Source of the DNA: Podochytrium sp. JEL0797
Lineage: Eukaryota; Chytridiomycota; Chytridiomycetes; Chytridiales; Chytriomycetaceae
Assembly (NCBI GenBank): GCA_027596195.1
Contig: JADGJG010000739.1
Coordinates: forward strand, 1 to 13,212
Direction: 5' to 3'
Length of the DNA: 13,212 nt
The notes beneath the pieces were generated by a model. It saw only the letters and a program-made list of their open reading frames with translations, had not been told where the DNA came from and searched no databases. Shown piece by piece: positions 1 through 8,247 of this stretch. Made by a program: the position numbers and the translations under genes. Each line of letters opens with the position of its first letter. The first letter of the stretch is position 1.

Positions 1-278
1 GAAAAAACTAAAAATAGAAGATGAGTCATCTCTTTTTTTTCTCAAAGATTTACGTATCTGACAATTCCGAAACGCTCTTCTTTTTCAAAAAATACAGTAT
101 CTTCGCGAAATCGCCTCTGCTGATTCTCGAAATGTCACAGGCGCGTTCTCTCACGTCTTTCTTTACAGCCTTGAACGTGTGATGTGAATCTCAGGTTAAA
201 ATGAATAAATTAGGGGTGATGCAGGGGTGATGGTGGGGTGTTGGCGTTTTGCCAAAAAAAAATCGCCAAATCTCCTCG
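1..278. other. Upstream non-coding DNA of first RidA gene
   Basis: No convincing coding exon is seen. The stretch holds several T and A runs and presumably contains the promoter and 5' untranslated region of the gene that starts at 279. I recognise no TATA box or other named element. A preceding gene could lie just outside the window. Confidence 0.5.
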
Positions 279-840
279 ATGTCTTTCCGTCAAATCGCCA
301 CTGCCAATGCTCCTGGAGCCATTGGCCCATACTCACAAGGTGTTGTGGCCAACGGGTTTCTCTTCACGGCTGGCCAGATTGCGTTCGACCCTGCGACCAT
401 GGAAATTGTCGGGACCGAGATTCAAGCGCAGACTGCTCAAGCATTGAAGAACTTGAAGGCTGTCGTGGAAGCGAGTGGATCCTCGTTTGAGAAAGTGTAC
501 GTTGTGTGGCCTGCCTCCCAAGGGGATTTGCTTCCCTATCGACTGTGAATTCGTTATCTGTGTTTTGTTTGCTGGCTGATCTTCTCCCCCTTTTGTGCAT
601 TCCAGCATCAAGACGACCGTCTTCTTGAAGGACATGAATGACTTTGTGAGTATTATCGTTACGGCACTGCTCAATCGTGATTTGCTGAGAGTGTAATTTG
701 AATTCCCCCCCCCCCAGGCCAAGATGAACGAGATTTATGCTGCCGCTTTTGGAGCCAGCAAGCCCGCACGTTCTGCCGTCGAGGTGGCTCGTCTTCCAAG
801 AGACGTTCTTGTTGAGATTGAGTGCGTTGCGCTTGTTTGA
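279..840 (+). CDS. RidA/YjgF/UK114 family enamine/imine deaminase, copy 1
   Basis: The model has three exons, 279-496, 606-645 and 718-840, and gives 126 residues, the usual length for the family. RidA proteins hydrolyse reactive enamine/imine intermediates such as 2-aminoacrylate made by PLP enzymes, protecting those enzymes, in cytosol or mitochondria. Visible family signatures are GPYSQG near residues 16-21, TAGQI near 31-35, and the C-terminal block [20 protein letters not shown]. That block carries the substrate-carboxylate arginine (Arg104, equivalent to Arg105 of E. coli RidA) and the glutamates at 119/121. The ATG at 279 is chosen because homologues start at about this point; the frame is open further upstream but has only a TTG at 249. 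There is no clear targeting peptide. The acceptor of intron 2 follows an unbroken run of 11 C. A tandem paralogue follows at 1027. The family call is secure; the substrate is inferred. Confidence 0.93.
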
Positions 841-903
841 AATAGGTTGAGTTGAGGGAGGGGAAAGGATGCAGAAGGGAACGCGTTTGCGAGTGTTCTG
901 ACT

Positions 904-909
904 ATTAAA
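904..909 (+). terminator. Possible polyadenylation signal (ATTAAA)
   Basis: An ATTAAA hexamer, the common variant of AATAAA, lies 64 bases after the stop of the first RidA gene. It is supported by position only; the hexamer is short and may be coincidental. Confidence 0.35.
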
Positions 910-1026
910 TCAATGTGTATGATGTTTATGCCGTTCTACATCTTTTATTCTCTTCGGAATGGTGCACTCAATGGGCGACATTTACGTTCCGAAAGTTACC
1001 GAAAACTTTTAATAAGTTCACAATTC

Positions 1027-1546
1027 ATGTCCCTCCGCCAAATTGTGACCAAGCTGGCCCCCAAGGCGATCGGCCCATACTCTCAGGGTACGCGCTCCCT
1101 TCATATGGCCAGGTTCGTTGACTGATCTAAACGCTCTGTTTGACCACCAGGTGTTGTTGCCGGCGGTTTCGTTTACACCGCGGGCCAGTGCCCTTTCGAC
1201 CCAGTCACCCTCGACATTGTCGGAACCGAGATCCAAGGCCAGACGAAGCAATCGTTGGCCAACTTGAAAGCGGTTGTGGAGGCGGGCGGATCGTCGTTTA
1301 AGAGCATGTGAGTTCAACTTTTGGTGAACCCCTCCTCATATTCTTACGGATGGGATATTCAGCGTCAAGACAACCGTGTTCTTGAAGGACATGAATGACT
1401 TTGCCAAGATGAACGAGATCTATTCCAAAGCGTTTGAAGGGAACCAATTCCCCCCAGCGCGCTCGGCTGTCGAGGTGGCTCGTTTGCCCAAAGACGTCCT
1501 CGTTGAGATTGAATGCGTTGCTGTCGTCGAGAAGGCCAAATTGTAA
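1027..1546 (+). CDS. RidA/YjgF/UK114 family enamine/imine deaminase, copy 2
   Basis: The model has three exons, 1027-1087, 1151-1307 and 1363-1546, and gives 133 residues. It is a tandem paralogue of the gene at 279: the two share GPYSQGVVA, an almost identical IVGTEIQ stretch, and [19 protein letters not shown]. The catalytic-site block with [20 protein letters not shown] is intact, with the key arginine at residue 106, so both copies look functional. It differs by a four-residue insertion just before the PARS motif ([10 protein letters not shown]) and by a longer C-terminus ending EKAKL. The intron at codon 73 (phase 2) sits exactly where copy 1 has one. The first intron interrupts GPYSQG and is absent from copy 1, while the copy 1 intron after NDF is absent here. 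The 186 bases between the two genes hold no other gene. It is convergent with SSZ1 downstream. Confidence 0.93.
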
Positions 1547-1553
1547 TCCTTTA

Positions 1554-1559
1554 AATAAA
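1554..1559 (+). terminator. Polyadenylation signal AATAAA
   Basis: A canonical AATAAA begins eight bases after the TAA stop of the second RidA gene. It implies a very short 3' untranslated region, which fits the compact layout. Confidence 0.5.
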
Positions 1560-1580
1560 CACTGTATCTTTTTGTCTCGA

Positions 1581-1720
1581 TCACTGCTTGGCTGTGGGTC
1601 GCCTTGCCTTCACTGCTTTCCGTTTTTTGGCAATCAATCTCGTGCAACACCTCATCCTTTTCAATCACAAAAGTAACGCCTATCTTGACATGACCAGTCT
1701 CCAAGTTCTCGAGCAAGTCC
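1581..1720 (-). pseudogene. Decayed duplicate of the SSZ1 3' end
   Basis: This segment aligns on the same strand with the last 145 bases of the intact SSZ1 gene (1873-2017). Both begin, in plus-strand reading, with TCACTGCTTGG, which is the stop codon and last codons. Both share an ACCTCATCCTT..TCAATCACAAA.GTAACG core at about 1649 and 1946. On the minus strand the core reads VTFVIEKDEVL in both. The offset between copies changes from 292 to 297 bases within the first 70 bases, a net loss of 5 that breaks the reading frame, so this copy cannot encode the normal tail. Weak similarity may continue to about 1830, where VYVRGYG faces VYLAVYEG of the intact protein, but I would not insist on it. 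It is most simply a local tandem duplication remnant; a recombination scar is the alternative. Confidence 0.8.
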
Positions 1721-1872
1721 AAGCAAGCAATCCGCCTCCATTCCACTCTCAAAGTATAAGGGCATGAACAAAATTTGAACATTGAAAGGAACCCCATAGC
1801 CACGAACATAAACTGTATTTGGATTGTATTCCATATTCCATTCATCGCACTGAAAAATCACAGCCCCACCGC

Positions 1873-3745
1873 TCACTGCTTGGCCGGAGTCACCTTGACC
1901 TTCAACTGCTTTCCTTGAGTTCGCTCCTTGGCAACCACCTGCAAAACCTCATCCTTCTCAATCACAAAGGTAACGTCAATCTTGGCCTGTCCAGCCTCCA
2001 AGTCCTCGGGTAAGTCCGACACGACAATCTCGGCAAGAAGGTGGTTCTTCTTGGCCACAGCATCTTCTCCTTCGTACACAGCAAGGTACACCTCCGTCTG
2101 GCCCTTGACAGCGTTCGAAAACTCAACCGCTCTTCTGGCAGGAATGGGCGCGAGTCTCGGGATAATCTTGACAAACGCTCCATTCGCCACCTCGAGTCCA
2201 ACACTGTGGTTCAAGTGCGCGAGCTCGACAACCTCCTTGTTGGCACATGCGGCAGCGTAGTCGACTCCCTCCGCCTCAGCAGCGGCAATAATACCTCCCT
2301 GCGTGGCAGCTCCGTTTCCAATCGCCTCGTCGGGCTCAACGTCCGTGCGAACGGACGTGGACTCGGGGAACAAGGAGCGGATGACGGATTGGAATCTGGG
2401 GATTCTCGTGGATCCTCCCACGAGCATGACTTCATCGACAGCGGCGGCATCGACTCCACCTTCCTTCATGGCTTGCTTGATGAGGTTCGCGCAACGCTGG
2501 ATGAGGGGCTCGGCGAGGTTTTCGAAACGTCCACGAATGACGGAGCAGTGGAAGTCCATGCCGTCGTAGAGGGAATCGACGCTACACGGGGCCGTCTCCT
2601 TTTGCGAGAGCATGCGCTTGGTTTGTTCACACGCGGATCTGAGCTTGGCCAAGGATCTGCGGTTTCCAGAAATGTCGGCCTTGGTCTTGCGCTTGAACTC
2701 GTCCTTGATGTATCCAACGAGGACTTCGTCAAAGTGGGAACCTCCAAGCTTGTAGTCGTCCAAAGAGCTGACAACGCTGTAGAGACCGTTGTTGGCACTG
2801 AGGAGGGTAACGTTGAACTGGTGACCACCCAAGTCGAGCACCAACACCATGCGGTCTTGCTTGGACTCGTTCTCCTTGACGGTGGAAGCGTGGTCAAAGC
2901 AGAGAGCGGCAGCAACGGGCTCGACAATGGTGTGGACCTTGCTGAAACCGGCCTCGGTGGCAGCCTCGATCATGGCGGCCTTGGCCTTCTCGGAATAGTG
3001 GGTGGGGACCGAGATGACGGCACCCGTGACGGTCTTTCCAGTGAATCCCTCGGCAGTCTCCTTCAATTTGGCAAGGTATGTTGCTGTGACGTTGGCAACG
3101 GTAACGTGCTTGGTGACAGACTCCTCGGCCTCCTCGCTCTCGTACTCCTCGACTTCATACGCGACAACGTGGGCGTGCTCCGGGTGGGCAACAATGTTCA
3201 TGGAAAGGTTTTCGGAGTGCTGTTTGACTTCGTCATCCTCGAACCTAGTGAGAGAGCGGGGGAATCGGGGTTAGGTGAGTTTTGCAGCTTGGGGCCAAGT
3301 GAAAAAAAAGGAAAGGAGCACAGAACGTGCACGCACCTGAGACCAAGCAAACTCTTGAAGTGCACAATGGTTCCCTTCGGATTGGACATGGCCTGGACCT
3401 TGGCTTGGGATCCAACAATCTGCAAATGCGAAGCATCATATCAGACCGATTTCGGGAAACAACGGAAACGAGAAGAAAAAACGTGAACAGGCTTGTGTAC
3501 GTACGGTTTCGTATCCGGTGTATGCAACGTAGGTCGGGATGATTCTGTCACCGTCTTCGTTGGCAATGGTCTCACCGCCTTGGTCCTGCGCAAATGGAAC
3601 AGGAGAGTTAGCGCACGAGTATCACCCTTGGCTGCACGCATGCACGCGCAGCAACGATCACAGGGCCAGGTACCTTTCCAACGATGGCAATAGTCGAGTT
3701 GAGGGTTCCGAATCCAATTCCAATGTACAGATCTTGGGCAGCCAT
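1873..3745 (-). CDS. SSZ1: Ssz1-type Hsp70-like protein of the ribosome-associated complex
   Basis: The model has four exons on the minus strand, 3745-3674, 3585-3505, 3419-3337 and 3244-1873, and gives 535 residues; yeast Ssz1 has 538. Ssz1 pairs with the J-protein zuotin at the ribosome exit tunnel and helps Ssb fold nascent chains. An Hsp70 nucleotide-binding domain fills about residues 1-390, with IGIGFGTLNST at the start, EPVAAAL near 187 and GGSTRIPR near 355. A short beta-type substrate-domain remnant with no helical lid follows, ending at VTPAKQ; this shape is typical of Ssz1 and HSPA14, not of canonical Hsp70. Hydrolysis residues are degenerate. The canonical DLGGGTFDV is DLGGHQFNV (residues 216-224), so the Thr and the second Asp are replaced, and the first phosphate loop has Gly where Hsp70 has Asp. 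This agrees with Ssz1 binding ATP without needing to hydrolyse it. The gene is head-to-head with RPC31. HSPA14 orthology is the same family under another name. Confidence 0.92.
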
Positions 3746-3802
3746 TTGGATGTGAAAGTGACGGGTTTTTTGGAAAAGAAAAAAAAACAAAAAACCAACA
3801 CA
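3746..3802. promoter_or_regulatory. 57-base divergent promoter between SSZ1 and RPC31
   Basis: Only 57 bases separate the two start codons, which point away from each other. The stretch holds a run of T followed by long A runs (about 3765-3797), the kind of poly(dA:dT) tract that excludes nucleosomes in fungal promoters. Both 5' untranslated regions and both core promoters must fit here or overlap the neighbouring coding sequence. No TATA box is obvious. Confidence 0.6.
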
Positions 3803-5024
3803 ATGTCCAGAGGTGGCTTCCGAGGTGGTGGGCGTGGCGGTGGACGGGGCGGCTTTGGGCGTGGTAACCAGATGACCATGGACCTGGACGGTCTGGACGT
3901 GTCGTTCCACGACATTCCGCTGTTTCCCGTGAGTCTCGACCTGGTTCCCTTCTGTTGTGCTGATGCATCCCTGTTTTGTGCTGATTCTCTCTAGGAAATG
4001 AAACTGCCGCCAGTCTTCAAGGCCCTGCTGCCTGAAGAACGCGAGCTGCTCGACTTTGACAAGAAGTTTCTGCTGGCCTTCAAGGATTCCCCCTACTATC
4101 TCGAGGACCCGCCTGTGCGCGACGGTATGCGCTTATTTACAGTTCGAAGCTTGTGTGATGAGCATGCACTCGGTGGTTCAAAGTCGGACTGAAGGAATTC
4201 TGGAATCGCTGTCTGTGGGGAAGCCTGAAATGCGAAATGCTCTCCAGTTCATTGCCCCTCACCTTCTCAAATGCCGACTCGGTCAACCTGTTCCTGATTG
4301 CCTGCCCTTTTTCTTGTCCTCTATTCGTAGAAATCGAGCGTTATTCCGACCGATTCAAGTCATGGCTGCGACCCAAGGCAAAATCACTGGCTGCCATCCC
4401 AACAGGTACAATTTTGCCTCGAAATGCTGTTGTGCAAATATCGTTTGGAGCTAATGGTTCCTTTTGGTGTGTGCACGCGCTCAGATCTCAAATACTTTCC
4501 CGACGAATTGGCGCAAGTCAAAGACCCGGCCAAAAAGATCAGTACGTGGGCCTTCCTTCTCCTTCTTCCTTCTCTCCTTTATTTCCTTATGCTATTTCCC
4601 GTTTCATCGTCGTGCTTGTTTTGATCCATGTTGTTGACCCAAACTTACAAAAACCCGTAGCCGCCAAAACGGCCAAGGGAGGCCTGGACCTGGACAAACG
4701 TCTCAAGGAGCTCGAAAAGGAGGAATCTGGACAAGCCAAGCGCGTGAAAACTGTGAGTTGGTTGTTTTTTGGGTTGGGGTTTTCTGGGTTGCATGACTTT
4801 TTGGGCAGTAGAGTTACCGAGACTTGGAGAACGAATTCTAATACCCTCTCTCTCACACGAATTGCCAGGATGGAGCAGTGGATGAAGACGACCTCGAACC
4901 CGAGACGAACGAATATGACGAGGAGGAGCAAGAAGAGGAGGATGATTACCAGATTGATCACTACGACGACGATCACGATGGAGTTGGTGGAGATGATTCT
5001 GACCATGGCGGTGGCGATTATTGA
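3803..5024 (+). CDS. RPC31: RNA polymerase III subunit RPC31 / RPC7 (POLR3G-like)
   Basis: The model has six exons, 3803-3928, 3995-4124, 4331-4405, 4485-4541, 4661-4752 and 4869-5024, and gives 211 residues (human RPC7 223, yeast Rpc31 251). This subunit belongs to the Pol III-specific RPC3/RPC6/RPC7 trimer needed for initiation at tRNA and 5S rRNA genes in the nucleus. The order of motifs fits the family. It opens with an RGG-rich start (residues 2-21), then a PLFPEMKLPP segment and FKDSPYYLEDPP. Next come EIERYSDRFKSW, KYFPDELAQ, a basic/charged KRLKELEKEE helix, and an acidic Asp/Glu-rich tail (about 161-211) with EYDEEEQEEEDDYQIDHYDDD. All junctions keep frame, and the E-IERYSDR exon joins cleanly to the preceding one through a phase-1 intron of 206 bases, the longest in the window. 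It is divergent from SSZ1. The following gene starts 26 bases after its stop, leaving almost no room for its own 3' end. Confidence 0.9.
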
Positions 5025-5050
5025 TACTTTGAAAAAACATCTGCAAAAAA
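5025..5050 (+). other. 26-base spacer between RPC31 stop and SDR start
   Basis: The two genes run in the same direction with just 26 A-rich bases between stop and start codon. There is no AATAAA in it. The RPC31 transcript must end inside the next gene, or the next gene's promoter must lie inside RPC31, or the two are co-transcribed. Confidence 0.7.
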
Positions 5051-6121
5051 ATGTACGACGTCCGCGACAAGGTGGCGTTTATCACTGGGGCAGGAGCCGG
5101 ATTCGGCGAACAAGTCGCGCACAGACTCGCAGCCAAAGGAGCACGCGTGGCATGCTGCGACATTCACGAAGAGAACGGCAAGAGCGTGGCTGCTGCCATC
5201 TGCGGCTTGTACGGGCAAGGTGAACCTTACGCATCCCGTTCACCCCCTCACACAACACGTTGGCCAACCGTGCCATTACTTATACCCCTTCGCAGGCACT
5301 GCCGTGTTTATTCCATGTGATGTATCGGTGCGTGCGTTGCATTTGCCCTTGTTGGATTCGTATTGAAACCCCCCGGCAGAATCTCGCCGAAATCGACACC
5401 GCCTTCAACAAGGCCGTGTCCGTCTTTGGCCGCATCGATGTAAGCAGAAACCCCCCCTCCGAACACCGCTTACAAATTGTGGCGCGCCACAAAAACCAAG
5501 ATCGTCATCAACAACGCGGGCATCGCCGAACCCCCCGGCTTCACCACGAACCCCACCGACTCCAACTGGAAACTCGTGATGGACATAGACTTGTACGCCG
5601 TGATTCGCGGCACACAGTTGGGTCTGGCCCAAATGAGCACGCAAACGCCTCCCGGGGGAGTGATTGTGAATGTGGCGTCCATGGCTGGGTTTTTGCCCGA
5701 TTCGAATATGCCCATTTATGTGGCGGCCAAGACGGCTGTGGTGGGGTTCACGAGGAGTTTGGGGTGGAAGGTGTTCAAGGGGCAAGGGGTGAGAGTGAAT
5801 GGAATCGCGCCTACGTTTGCCATGACGAATATGGGGAAATTGGCGGCGCAGGATCCAGGTTTCGCTTGTTGTTGACACCCCCTTCTTTATTTGTGTGTGG
5901 TTTTTTGACCCGTGTTCTCGGCAATAGCCATGAAAAGAGTCGTCCAGGCTTCTACCGTCCCAGTCTCGATGGTGATTGACGCGTTCATGAGGGCAATCGA
6001 GGACGAAACTCTGGCAGGCGATATTCTGCGCATCACGCAGCAAAAGGGAATCGACGTGTTGCCAAAGAGAGACATGATGGATGTGACTCCCGTTGTCAAG
6101 AAGAAGGCTGCCAAGATTTGA
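5051..6121 (+). CDS. Classical short-chain dehydrogenase, 15-hydroxyprostaglandin dehydrogenase-like
   Basis: The model has five exons, 5051-5219, 5296-5327, 5380-5439, 5501-5858 and 5928-6121, and gives 270 residues; human HPGD has 266. The enzyme should oxidise or reduce a hydroxyl/keto group with a nicotinamide cofactor. Motifs are the TGAGAGFG dinucleotide loop (residues 12-19), Asp37 at the end of beta-2, which favours NAD over NADP, NNAG (91-94), Ser147 in ASMAGF, and YVAAK (Tyr160/Lys164). The position that is normally the tetrad asparagine reads IDLYAV, apparently Asp117 instead of Asn. The C-terminal third (a DEALAGDILRI-like segment, here EDETLAGDILRITQQKG) resembles HPGD, but the true substrate cannot be told and no prostaglandin role should be assumed. 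The donor of the last intron is GTTTCG and the acceptor of intron 3 follows AAAAACC, both weak but needed for frame. The tail ends in KKKAAKI. Convergent with the next gene. Confidence 0.88.
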
Positions 6122-6188
6122 TAGCTTGTTTTGGAAGATTCTCTTAGAGTCTTGGAGATTAAAAGCGAAATGAGGAAGAAAAAGATAA

Positions 6189-6194
6189 AATAAA
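6189..6194 (+). terminator. Polyadenylation signal AATAAA of the SDR gene
   Basis: An AATAAA lies 68 bases after the SDR stop and only six bases before the stop codon of the convergent minus-strand gene at 6201. If it is used, the plus-strand transcript probably runs into that gene's last exon, making overlapping antisense 3' ends. Confidence 0.5.
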
Positions 6195-6200
6195 AATCGA

Positions 6201-8247
6201 TCAACCCATCAAACTCTCGTAAACCACATCCTCCATCATCGAACCCATGCTACTTTGACTCTTGACACTCTCCCTCCAGACTCCCTCGCAGCGGACAAGC
6301 TCTTCGATTCCTCCCCCGACACTCACGGACACCCTGAAGGCGAGCTCGGCGGAATACGCGTTGTTCTTGTCCATGGAGCACGACAAGATGCTTTTGGCAA
6401 GAGCCCCAATTGCGTCTATACAGTTTAATAATTTTAGAGAAATTAGTGTGGGCGCATATTCCGACTCGAAAAGAAGAACTCCCACGCGCCCCCCTCACTT
6501 ACCAACCAACTCCACATCATTCCTCTCATCCAACACACTCCTCGAATTTAACCTCTTACCGATTCCATTCGAAGCCACCTTGACGGCTTCCTCCACCGCG
6601 TACAAATAGTAACACAAATCCTCCTCCATCAACCGATTCCGCGTCTCGGTCGTCATGGCTGCACCACTCTCACCGCCGCCGCTGGTTGAGTTCGTATTCA
6701 TGACGCGTAAACACTTTTTGAGGAGGCAAAACACAGCAATGTGTGAAAGACATGGGTGCAGCGATCCCGCTTGGGACACGACTTTGCAGACTTCTTGGCG
6801 CAGGTCTTTGGTCACGGGCTCCTTTTGGAAGATTTGAGGTGGTGCTGAAGCTGGGTGGAGTGAGTTAGTTGGAAGCTGCTGTGTTGGTGGTGGTTGTGGA
6901 GTCGCGGCGTTGGAGGAAGCGGACAACGCGTTCGGATTGGTGGGCAGTTTGGGCGCGGTAGATGCAGCAGGAGTAATGAATGAGTTCAAAGAAGGCGCGA
7001 TGGCGGATTTCTCGGATTGATGCGAAATGAGGGGAACGAGGTCGAGAATGTGGGTCATGTTGCGCAGGATGAGAATGGCAAAGTCGGCACGCGTTTCTTG
7101 GCCGTGAATGACGTTTGTTTCCAATAGGCCTGGGTTAATTGCGTGTGCATGTGTGTGTGTGTGTGTGTGTGAATGGAATGTGGGTCGGCGAGAATGGAAT
7201 TCTTTCCTTCATTTTTCCACTCACCGAAGCATCTGCGACAGACGTCTTGCAGAATCAAGACCAATTTAAAGCACTCTGTGTCAGACTTCGAGAACCCAAA
7301 CGTAAAGGCAGCGTCCGCGGTGGTGGTGATTGCGGGAGAAGAGTCCGCACGCGCGATCGCGGTTCTGAGCTTGGAAACAATGAACGACAGGATTCGCTCC
7401 ACCGTTTCCATGACATTGCGCGATTGGGTTTCTAGTGAGGGTTGAGGGATTGAGAGAAAAAAACAGAATGCGCCGCGCGAACGAATTGGAGAGTTTTTTT
7501 ACCATTGAAGACGGACGCCTTGCAAGCGTCGGCCAAGACTCTGGTCAGTTCGATGAATTCAATGTCCTTCAAGATTACGTCGTTTTTGAGCTTGATTCTC
7601 AACTGGGCGCATGCTGATGGGAAAGGAAGTTCATTAGAACGCACGTGCTCTCCAGCAAACAGGTGTGATGTAAACAACACGCACCGCGTTCAGCCTTTGT
7701 CTGCAGATGCTTTGAAAAACGGAGTGAGAAGGGCGATGACGACGCGTTTTGTTTTGCGGTGGGTTTCTTTTGCGATGAGGATGGCGCAGCAGTGGCTCCA
7801 GACTGAGACGCAGCCAACGCATCCTCGAGGGCCTTGATGCGCGCGGCAAAGTCGAGTTCTGAGAGAGGAGAGAGAGAGAGAGGGGCGTGGTGAGAAGAGC
7901 TTGATGCCAGGTGCAAACACAATCCGTTACCTTGCACCAACAACCGCTGCCCCAACAACGCTGCCTCGCCCTCACTGGATACAGCAGTAGTAGTTGTAGT
8001 AGTGGGAGTAGTAGTAGGAGGAGTAGTCGCCGCACTGCCCCGGGACGCGTCACTGCGCACGAGCGATGAGAGGAACCCTGCGAATGGTCACCTGCGTGCG
8101 CTGCCTTGCCACCCCTCTATAGTCATACCTGCATTCGAGACATGCGCCGCCTTCATCTTGAGTGCTGCGAATGCCTGTGGGCGTGTCAGTGTGCGTTGCG
8201 AAATAAAGTGCTTGGCTCAGACTGACCAACGCGGGCACAAAGTTCAT
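6201..8247 (-). CDS. Unrecognised 515-residue, probably helical protein
   Basis: The model has eight minus-strand exons, 8247-8227, 8174-8129, 8077-7931, 7858-7685, 7613-7503, 7431-7225, 7129-6503 and 6415-6201. All junctions are GT-AG and every phase closes, giving 515 residues. I do not recognise the family. Visible parts are a Thr/Pro tract (about residues 38-50) coded by a trinucleotide repeat, a likely coiled coil (about 56-90, with ELDFAARIKALEDALAAS), and a long helical region with many Leu/Val heptads (about 130-275). A Pro/Ser/Asn-rich linker follows (about 277-337), then a second helical region (about 340-500) with RLMEEDLCYYLYAVEEAVKV. There is no signal peptide, membrane span or catalytic motif. 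It could be a scaffold or complex subunit with armadillo-like helices, but that is a guess. The first two exons are short (7 and 15 codons) and are the least certain part. It lies 35 bases downstream of the IFT54 stop on the same strand. Confidence 0.72.
7151..7171. repeat. (GT)10 microsatellite in an intron
   Basis: An unbroken run of GT dinucleotides lies inside the sixth intron (7130-7224) of the unrecognised minus-strand gene. On the coding strand it reads as (AC)n. It is likely to vary in length between individuals. Confidence 0.85.
7861..7883. repeat. GA-rich tract forming an intron's polypyrimidine tract
   Basis: A nearly pure GA repeat on the plus strand abuts exon 4 of the minus-strand gene. 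On the transcribed strand it is CT-rich and ends in CTCAG, so it serves as the polypyrimidine tract of the acceptor at 7859. Confidence 0.6.

Noticed and set aside
279..1546. Recent bacterial transfer of the RidA genes
   Set aside because: RidA is found in all domains, both copies carry introns, and their base composition matches the neighbours, so there is no sign of recent transfer.
1420..1845. A 141-codon minus-strand open frame as an independent gene
   Set aside because: Its recognisable part is the decayed SSZ1 tail, and it runs on into the antisense of the RidA copy 2 last exon. It has no support as a separate gene.
2041..3486. A 481-codon open frame on the plus strand opposite SSZ1
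   Set aside because: It is antisense to an intact, clearly recognised Hsp70-like gene, crosses that gene's introns, and its translation is a low-complexity Val/Leu/Gly/Asp mix typical of a shadow frame.
4237..5223. A 328-codon plus-strand open frame across RPC31 and SDR
   Set aside because: It reads through introns and out-of-frame parts of RPC31 exons. The spliced RPC31 model explains the same bases with family motifs.
7984..8030. Trinucleotide repeat as a separate repeat element or CRISPR-like array
   Set aside because: It is a short imperfect in-frame repeat coding for a Thr/Pro tract within exon 3 of the minus-strand gene. No spaced direct repeats of CRISPR type occur anywhere in the window.
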